Assembly: GCA_029582155.1 (NCBI GenBank)
Contig: CM055897.1
Coordinates: 95,343,582 to 95,407,581 of the forward strand
Length of the DNA: 64,000 nt
Direction: 5' to 3'
DNA from: Panopea generosa
Taxonomy: Eukaryota > Mollusca > Bivalvia > Adapedonta > Hiatellidae
This document shows, piece after piece, positions 60,801 to 64,000 of this stretch. The position numbers and the translations under genes were made by a program. The notes under the pieces are model-generated. The model had not been told where the DNA came from, made no database searches, and was given only the letters and a program-made list of their open reading frames with translations. The stretch's first letter is position 1. Every line of letters starts with the position of its first letter.

Positions 60801-62901
60801 TGTACAAGTGTAACTCACATGTACAATTCTAACTCATTGTACAAGTCTAACTCATATGTACAAGTGTAACTCACATGTGCAAATCTAAGTCACATGCACA
60901 AATCAACTCACATGTACAATTCTTACCCATTGTACAAGTCTAACTCATATGTACAATTCTAATTCATATGTACAAATCTACCTCATATGTTCAATTCTAA
61001 CTCCCATGTACATGTCTTACTCACATGTACACGTTTAACTCATATGTGCAATTCTATCTCATATGTACAAGTCTAACTCATATGTACAAGTCTACAAGTC
61101 TAACGCTCATGTACACGTTTAACTCATATTTGCAATTCTAACTCATATGTACAAGTCTAACTCACATGTACAATTCTAATTCACTGTACAAGTCTAACTC
61201 ATATGTACAATTCTAACTCATATGTACAAGTCTTACTCACATAAACACGTTTAACTCATATGTGCAATTCTAAATTATATGTACAAGTCTAACTCATATG
61301 TACAAGTCTACAAGTCTAACGCTCACGTACACGTTTAACTCATATTTGCAATTCTAACTCATATGTAAAAGTTTAACTCACATGTACAATTCTAATTCAC
61401 TGTACAAGTCTAACTCATATGTACAATTCTAACTCATATGTACAAGTTTTACTTACATGTACACGTTTAACTCATATGTGCAATTCTAACTCATATGTAC
61501 AAGTCTAACTCATATGTACAAGTCTACAAGTCTAACGCTCATGTACGCGTTTAACTCATATTTGCAATTCTAACTCATATGTACAAGTCTAACTCATATG
61601 TACAATTCTAATTCACTGTACAAGTCTAACTCATATGTACAATTCTAACTCATATGTACAAGTCTTACTCACATGTACACGTTTAACTAATATGTGCAAT
61701 TCTAACTCATATGTACAATTCTTACTCATAAGTACAAGTCTAACTCATATGTATAAGTCTAACTCACATGTACAATTCTAACTCACATGTACAAGTCTAA
61801 TTCATATGTACAGTTCTAACTCATATGTACAAGTCTATCTCATATGTACAATTGTAACTCATATGTACAAGTCTAACTCATTTGTACAATTCTAACTCAT
61901 ATGTACAAGTCTAACAGACTTGTACAAGTCTAACTCATATGTACAAGTCTATCGCTCATGTACAAGTCTAACTCACATGTACAAGTCTAACTCGCGTGTA
62001 CAAGTGTAACTCATATGTACAATTCTAACTCATATTTGCAATTCTAACTCATTTGTACAATTATAACTCATATGTATAGGTTTAAGTCATATGTACAAGT
62101 CTAACTCATATGCACAATTCTAACTCATATGTACAAGTCTAACTCATATGTACAAGTCTAACTCATATGTACAAGTCTAACTCACATGCACAAGTCTAAC
62201 TCATATGTACAAGAGTAACGCATATGTACAAGCCTAAAGTCTTCGAAATATGTATCGTCATATTTGATATAAGATATGTTAAATATAAAGTAAAACAAAG
62301 TCCACAATGATATGCAGTATTGTTGACATTTCACCATGAACATCTTGACCATTGGTATACTGTTATTAAATGTGATGATTCTTTGTAATTTTTGATTATT
62401 TTTTAAAAATAAACAAACTTGACTTTTAATCTGCATTATGAACACATCCTATTTGACAAAGTACACAATGTATAACTTTTATTTCAGGTGTTGGTGTCCT
62501 TAAACATGTGTATGGTGGTGGGTCTGACGGTGGACTACGTTGTGCACCTGGCGGAGGGATACACTCTCTCACTACACAAAGACAGATTGTCACGTGTACA
62601 AGACATGTTGGACGAAATGGCGGTTTCAATTTTCTTCGGGGCTTGTACCACACTTGGAGCCTCGATGTTTATGTTTTTAGCGCAGTTGTCTTTCTTTTTA
62701 CAGTTTGGAATTTTCATGTTTTCAACTATTGGTTTTTCGTTGTTCTTTGCCATGGGAATGTTTGTAACTTTAATGGGCATATGCGGTCCACAAAATGATA
62801 CCGGAAACATTGTAGTGCTTTTTAAACGACTTCAAGTGTGGTGTAAAAGCAAACGTAGCATCAGCAAATCGGACACAACGCAGCCGGCCAGTGATGGATA
62901 G
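33676..62901 (+). CDS. disp-like: Dispatched-like RND / sterol-sensing-domain transporter (10 exons, complete)
   Basis: Ten exons join in frame to ~1161 residues: 33676-33856, 35664-37573, 42964-43188, 44171-44296, 48165-48293, 49471-49594, 54806-54933, 55768-55845, 58099-58269, 62488-62901. Topology follows the Patched/Dispatched RND plan: TM1 ~65-82, first extracellular domain ~85-315, TM2-6 ~318-473 forming the sterol-sensing domain, a ~190-residue cytosolic loop, TM7 ~670-690, a second extracellular domain ~695-965, TM8-12 ~974-1120 and a short tail. GIGADDIFVFYDVW in TM4 (Asp ~385-386) and GLTVDYVVH in TM10 (Gly1036, Asp1040) are the GxxxD-type motifs that RND proteins use for cation coupling. 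The TM4-5 wording (FVFYDVW ... TRSFGVF) is Dispatched-like rather than Patched-like. Dispatched proteins release lipid-modified Hedgehog. Whether this copy does that, or is a lineage-expanded paralogue, cannot be told. The ATG context GCGATGG is good. Confidence 0.88.
33857..35663 (+). other. Intron 1 of the Dispatched-like gene
   Basis: Phase 1, 1.8 kb, donor gtatgt and acceptor tttaatatttcag. No repeat array or other gene was recognised in it. Confidence 0.7.
35664..37573 (+). CDS. disp-like: Dispatched-like exon 2 (TM1, first ectodomain, sterol-sensing domain, central loop, TM7)
   Basis: This 1910-bp exon encodes residues 61-697. The joining base makes CTA (Leu). TM1 is VLMIIISAALMFSGYDI. 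The ectodomain includes ETAIKTFSAEKMKPILKDIR just before TM2. TM2-TM6 include GIGADD at 381-386. A long hydrophilic loop begins with a cysteine cluster (CKKACTCCKS), possibly palmitoylated (inference), and is rich in Asn/Lys/Ser/Thr, with the Met-Ser-Thr-Pro-Thr-Ser region encoded by a gacgccgacgtcgacgtc tract. TM7 is WIILLIMAIVLVFFIY. The donor is GGG|gtaagt at 37574. Confidence 0.93.
37744..37860 (+). mobile_element. tRNA-Ala-like SINE family B, copy 1
   Basis: The pattern TGATCTGTAGGTAAAGCG, then a stem TCCGC-CTCGCAT-GCGGA whose loop would carry a CGC (Ala) anticodon, and B box GGGCTCGATCCCC. The 5' and 3' ends do not form an acceptor stem. The tail (accaaagacttgaaa, tggta, agaacttc) recurs at 44660-44775, so this is a SINE head rather than a working tRNA gene. 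Confidence 0.65.
39272..39514. mobile_element. MITE with internal palindromic tandem repeats
   Basis: The left end ATGGTGTACAATCAGTGTCA and the right end TGACCCTGATCGTACACCAT are inverted with three mismatches. GATTAG flanks both sides (39265-39270 and 39516-39521), a candidate 6-bp target duplication. The interior is a degenerate run of ~28-30-bp units with caccgctata and ggtgcaccg words, many self-complementary. It lies in intron 2. Confidence 0.65.
40366..40730 (+). repeat. Dispersed repeat family P, copy 1 (left part)
   Basis: The block from aatcgtgaaacatcgggtat through cgccattttattttatcatg to ttattatgtcaga matches 56768-57110 closely. It resumes after the inserted element at 42225 (cagaggtctattgcgtag). 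A small ORF here is an artefact. The class is unknown. Confidence 0.7.
40731..42224. mobile_element. 1.5-kb element with identical 470-bp direct terminal repeats
   Basis: 40731-41200 and 41755-42224 look identical (offset 1024 bp throughout) and flank a 554-bp non-coding spacer. CAGAGG occurs at both outer junctions (40727-40732 and 42225-42230), and the related repeat at 56768-57150 carries the site once. Each 470-bp repeat is itself bounded by an imperfect inverted pair (AGGTGTAACCCCACCATTG / CAATGGTGGCACTATGCCT). There is no coding capacity and no TG...CA ends, so it is not a standard LTR element. A tandemly dimerised MITE fits better. Confidence 0.75.
42225..42270 (+). repeat. Dispersed repeat family P, copy 1 (right part)
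   Basis: The stretch cagaggtctattgcgtag, then cataaaagccgaggtgat, continues the repeat interrupted at 40730. The matching stretch is at ~57097-57142. Confidence 0.65.
42964..43188 (+). CDS. disp-like: Dispatched-like exon 3
   Basis: It encodes residues 698-772 at the start of the second extracellular domain (LKVLKDSHVYSIAANHALYS ... NIYIVWGMHENNMDSCHF ... FNPSTQAAQLAVQ). The acceptor is a fine pyrimidine tract ending gatcag, the donor CAG|gtaggg, and both ends are phase 0. Cysteines here may form ectodomain disulphides. Confidence 0.85.
43189..44170 (+). other. Intron 3 of the Dispatched-like gene
   Basis: About 1 kb, phase 0. It contains the SINE family C copy at 43595-43790; otherwise nothing is recognised. 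Confidence 0.6.
43595..43790 (+). mobile_element. SINE family C, tRNA-headed copy
   Basis: The head has TGTGGTCCAGTGGTAGA (A-box region) and gtcgtggtttcgatac (B-box region). The body has gcaagacaatttatcc, ggttctacccaggaaga and gtaaaatgaataagtt, colinear with 18050-18215. Confidence 0.7.
44171..44296 (+). CDS. disp-like: Dispatched-like exon 4
   Basis: It encodes residues 773-814 (NFCDKMFNFTPSQAEEY ... CYIKNLGTFLD). The acceptor is aaattcacag, the donor GAC|gtaagt, and both ends are phase 0. NFT is a possible N-glycosylation site in the second ectodomain. Confidence 0.85.
44405..44650 (+). mobile_element. tRNA-Leu-like SINE, copy 1
   Basis: The head CCGTGGCCGAGTGGTCTAAG, with a long variable region and B-box-like gtcgtaagtttgagcc, is typical of class II (Leu/Ser) tRNAs. 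The tail ggttctactcagtctgactc, gaggtcttcctcca, aaaactggatatgcc and ggcgttaaatcccatt recurs at 52148-52370. Confidence 0.7.
44660..44775 (+). mobile_element. tRNA-Ala-like SINE family B, copy 2
   Basis: GCGGTGGTCTAGTGGTATAG, the stem TCCGC-TTCGCAT-TCGGA and GGGTTCGATCGCCTG are followed by the same tail as 37744-37860 (cgaagacctgataaatgg). It sits directly after the Leu-like SINE and just before the 73-bp array. Confidence 0.65.
44817..47372. repeat. 73-bp minisatellite, ~35 copies, with 9-unit higher-order repeat
   Basis: The unit includes ctgtcagtgtaatgtgactg, ggggtatcataccatgtg and tggtattccagtgtggca. The period of 73 was measured at 44892/44965. Variant blocks repeat at exactly 657 bp (9 x 73): the marked ggggtaccatacc unit and its following variants occur at ~45645 and ~46302. 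ORFs within are artefacts. Confidence 0.95.
47935..48110 (+). repeat. Dispersed repeat family R, copy 3
   Basis: The segment gacctgaggcgagaaaga, ccgcccactggtcatg, gtttatgtagatat, cttgtctaaggag and ctcgacttgtttgc is colinear with 2018-2191. It ends ~55 bp before exon 5. Confidence 0.6.
48165..48293 (+). CDS. disp-like: Dispatched-like exon 5
   Basis: It encodes residues 815-857 (GESTNTNDWRLTYNYTKAIS ... TSAYEDYLE). The acceptor is ttcatttcag, the donor GAG|gtaggt, and both ends are phase 0. NYT is a possible glycosylation site. Confidence 0.83.
48294..49470 (+). other. Intron 5, with a degraded ~160-bp tandem repeat
   Basis: Phase 0. Around 48590-49130 a block containing gaaaacag-att-g-tataatgtaactgtta recurs at ~48637, 48805, 48963 and 49098 (spacing 168, 158, 135 bp). 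Accompanying words are tataggtcaaa, aaagacaaaca and tatttgt-g-agg. This is an old, diverged array. Confidence 0.6.
49471..49594 (+). CDS. disp-like: Dispatched-like exon 6
   Basis: It encodes residues 858-898 plus one base (LPISYWLSNKYTYNHTNDFT ... TYSSVLKTDS). The acceptor is tttcttgcag. The donor T|gtaagt gives phase 1, unlike the phase-0 neighbours, and fits exon 7. NHT is a possible glycosylation site. Confidence 0.82.
49675..50690. repeat. 30-bp minisatellite, ~34 copies
   Basis: The unit reads gacaacatatagctttagac followed by ttctccctga. Edges carry variants (cgatatatag, ctctcccccg). Being a multiple of three, the minus strand stays open as a ten-residue repeat (SGRSLKLYVV); I treat this as an artefact. 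Confidence 0.93.
51129..51155. repeat. Poly(C) tract
   Basis: About 27 C in a row. The true length is uncertain because such tracts are error-prone in sequencing. Confidence 0.8.
52148..52370 (+). mobile_element. tRNA-Leu-like SINE, copy 2
   Basis: A decayed head (aggtctaaggcgccg, gtcgtcagttcgagtc) and the tail ggttctactcagattcattc, gaggtcttcctcaa, aaaacttgatatgtc and tgacgttaaaccccatt match 44405-44650. Confidence 0.7.
52860..52984 (-). CDS. Candidate terminal exon on the opposite strand (uncertain)
   Basis: On the minus strand, acattttcag (acceptor) is followed by 125 bp open in one frame (KEPSYYRFNLTSRNYYREKM, then DDNIIRRPFSWPTTARNRTE and a stop). AATAAA motifs overlap and follow the stop. 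A second frame is also open, which weakens the case. Upstream on that strand, ATGGATTATCGACTAAA|gtaagt (around 53272-53295) looks like an exon end, but its phase leads to an early stop. I recognise no family. It could be a small nested antisense gene, a lncRNA exon or a repeat fragment. Confidence 0.25.
54072..54224. mobile_element. Small MITE with GGGCTGCATTCA termini
   Basis: A perfect 12-bp inverted repeat, GGGCTGCATTCA at 54072-54083 and TGAATGCAGCCC at 54213-54224, with partial continuation inward (gttctgttaaacg / gctgtttcacg). It is 153 bp long, without an ORF. No clear target duplication. Confidence 0.65.
54806..54933 (+). CDS. disp-like: Dispatched-like exon 7
   Basis: It encodes the split Ser 899 and residues to 941 (RKYGNNIKYVGIQVNTTLKG ... 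IPIMNKWEEFVSGE). The acceptor is tttatttcag and the donor GAG|gtttgt, a weaker but valid donor. NTT is a possible glycosylation site. Confidence 0.83.
54934..55767 (+). other. Intron 7 of the Dispatched-like gene
   Basis: 0.8 kb, phase 0. No repeat was recognised; spurious ORFs run into it. Confidence 0.6.
55768..55845 (+). CDS. disp-like: Dispatched-like exon 8
   Basis: A 78-bp exon encodes residues 942-967 (MANMPNGMQHGFQFTHLIWH WLLVQQ), the segment just before TM8. The equivalent 'Gly-Phe-Gln ... Trp' stretch precedes TM8 in Dispatched proteins. The acceptor is tttatttcag and the donor CAG|gtattc. The exon is too short to stand alone; it is supported by phase and by homology position. Confidence 0.8.
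56768..57150 (+). repeat. Dispersed repeat family P, copy 2 (uninterrupted)
   Basis: Colinear with 40366-40730 plus 42225-42270. It contains cgccttattatgtcagaggt followed directly by ctattgcgtagtatgaagg, so it preserves the site where the 1.5-kb element inserted in copy 1. Confidence 0.7.
57180..57620. repeat. Long imperfect inverted repeat
   Basis: The arm at ~57188-57240 (gatcataagcgacgcttgct, ttctaaaatacaaacgtg, ttgacaagtt) is inverted at ~57528-57582 with few differences. Weaker complementarity continues inward (gattggttgagcc / ggctgaaacaaac region). It may be part of a larger palindromic element including family P. A 124-residue ORF across the right arm is not considered coding. Confidence 0.65.
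58099..58269 (+). CDS. disp-like: Dispatched-like exon 9 (TM8-TM9)
   Basis: It encodes residues 968-1024: TM8 IYGIIIGVSVAFPILTIAT, a short turn, TM9 FLATFSMCCSTICVIGVV and then PLGGWKLG, which matches the Gly-Trp-x-Leu-Gly turn before TM10 in this family. The acceptor is cactatgcag and the donor GGG|gtacgt, phase 0 at both ends. Confidence 0.88.
58270..62487 (+). other. Intron 9 of the Dispatched-like gene
   Basis: 4.2 kb, phase 0, of which ~3.75 kb is the 19-bp minisatellite. The remaining flanks show nothing else. Confidence 0.75.
58482..62235. repeat. 19-bp minisatellite, ~195 copies, with 216-bp higher-order repeat
   Basis: The consensus is GTCTAACTCATATGTACAA, with cacatg, cgtatg, aagtata and aattcta variants grouped in blocks. 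At 61091, 61307 and 61523 a marker junction (tctacaagtctaacgctca) recurs at exactly 216 bp with similar flanks, showing segmental amplification. The unit is rich in self-complementary words (CATATG, TGTACA). Confidence 0.95.
62488..62901 (+). CDS. disp-like: Dispatched-like exon 10 (TM10-TM12 and stop)
   Basis: It encodes residues 1025-1161. TM10 carries GLTVDYVVHLAEGY (Gly1036, Asp1040). TM11 and TM12 follow (ISIFFGACTTLGASMFMF-type and FGIFMFSTIGFSLFFAMGMF), then a basic cytosolic tail ending TQPASDG and TAG at 62899-62901. The acceptor is cttttatttcag. The GTG at the exon start is an internal codon. Confidence 0.92.
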   Translation: MLVSLNMCMVVGLTVDYVVHLAEGYTLSLHKDRLSRVQDMLDEMAVSIFFGACTTLGASMFMFLAQLSFFLQFGIFMFSTIGFSLFFAMGMFVTLMGICGPQNDTGNIVVLFKRLQVWCKSKRSISKSDTTQPASDG

Positions 62902-64000
62902 TGCCTTCAAATTATATTTTAAAGGATTTAGGCAAGAGGCAAGATTAAAAAGCATATATTTCTTGATCAGCTTTCATTCGCTAACCAGCAATAGTATTCC
63001 TTACTGGTTGCAAATAAAGACTGGAGAAATACAAAGTATTACCGTTATAAGGTATATGGTGGAATGTTACTGCTGTCCCGATAATGTCGTCGCAATATTG
63101 TGTCGCGTTATTGTGTTGCATTATTATTTTCATTTAGACGATCATCAATTCCTTATATAGTAAATTGTATCTTGCATTGTGTATAGTCTCTTGTAATTCA
63201 TATATTTGAATGGCTATGTACATATATTGTATGTTATAAATGTTATTGTTATTGCGATGTACATAGATGAGACTGAAATAAAGAAATATATATATATATA
63301 TCGACTTAAGAGAAAATTCTCTCCAAATAAAAAGTGCATTTGTAGATACATTCGGAAGGCCTCTGTTGACTTTATTGAAAATGAATTCGCTACTCAAATA
63401 TCATAACGACAGTCACATGTTGTTACTATTTATTTGACATTATTTGTATTGCACATAAACATAAAACGTTTAATAACATATATTTGCAGGCTGATATCAA
63501 TCCATTATACACGGTTGAAATTTCGGGTGGCACCCAAGTTAAATATTTCTTTCAAATCTTTAAACCTTTATCTGAATTTAATAATGTTGGTACCAAAGTA
63601 AAGTTGATAATATGATTATTTCCAATTATTAATTATGTAATGGTTTCTCCTGAATTTTAACATATACGAGTTGACAATGAAAATTGTTGGATTTTTACGA
63701 AATGTATTTTTTTTAACAAAAAAGTAATGTACACAAGCTATCAATAATATTTAAGTTAAGTTATTCAAGGGTTGCGAAACTTTCATATTGATATTTAAAG
63801 AAGTTGTTTTCTTATTTCTTACTTAAAAAATGACTACAAAGGACAAAATGATCACAAAAAATAAATGCGAGGATAAAAAATTCTTTGAATTTCAAAAAGA
63901 AAAGGTTTACCACCCAATGTTACAATCAAGCCCTTTCTTTACTTATCAAAATGTGCTGGTTTACTCAGAATGAGTAATCAAACTGTATAAACGTCAACAT
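62902..64000 (+). other. 3' UTR of the Dispatched-like gene and downstream DNA
   Basis: AATAAA occurs at 63013-63018 and 63277-63282, and either could end the transcript. A (TA)n tract lies at ~63288-63301. No further gene was recognised to the window end. Confidence 0.45.

Overview
The window reads as animal nuclear DNA and most likely comes from a bivalve mollusc. It is AT-rich, the genes are split by GT-AG introns, and there are tRNA-headed SINEs, many short inverted-repeat transposons and very long minisatellite arrays. The GCTCACCTGA-bounded element and the SINE types look like repeats common in bivalves. The species assignment is inference; another lophotrochozoan is possible.

Two protein-coding genes are supported, both on the + strand. 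(1) Positions 1-5534 hold the 3' end of a Numb-family gene. Two exons (2594-2791 and 3886-4493) encode the C-terminal ~267 residues with NPF and DPF endocytic motifs, and the PTB domain lies off the left edge. (2) Positions 33676-62901 hold a complete ten-exon gene for a Dispatched-like RND/sterol-sensing-domain transporter of ~1161 residues. Every exon junction has GT/AG ends and compatible phase. The GxxxD motifs of transmembrane segments 4 and 10 are both present.

The 28 kb between the genes has no convincing cellular gene. It contains DNA-transposon remnants (piggyBac-like MITEs, a hAT-like long-TIR element, a palindromic MITE and a GCTCACCTGA-bounded element), SINE copies, a 3'-truncated LINE with decayed ORF1 and endonuclease at 24830-27175, a separate RT fragment at 22849, and minisatellites: 44 bp, 175 bp, 37 bp, 39/40 bp (3 kb long) and a 10-bp array of 2 kb.

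The introns of the Dispatched-like gene are inflated by arrays with units of 73 bp (2.5 kb), 30 bp (1 kb) and 19 bp (3.7 kb). Coding sequence is ~3.5 kb of a 29-kb gene. Two transposon insertions can be compared with related repeats elsewhere in the window that lack the insert. One is a TTAA-flanked MITE at 2192-2459. The other is a 1.5-kb element with 470-bp direct terminal repeats at 40731-42224. Several MITEs carry short internal tandem repeats, which suggests a route by which the large arrays could arise. I found no CRISPR array, operon or defence system.
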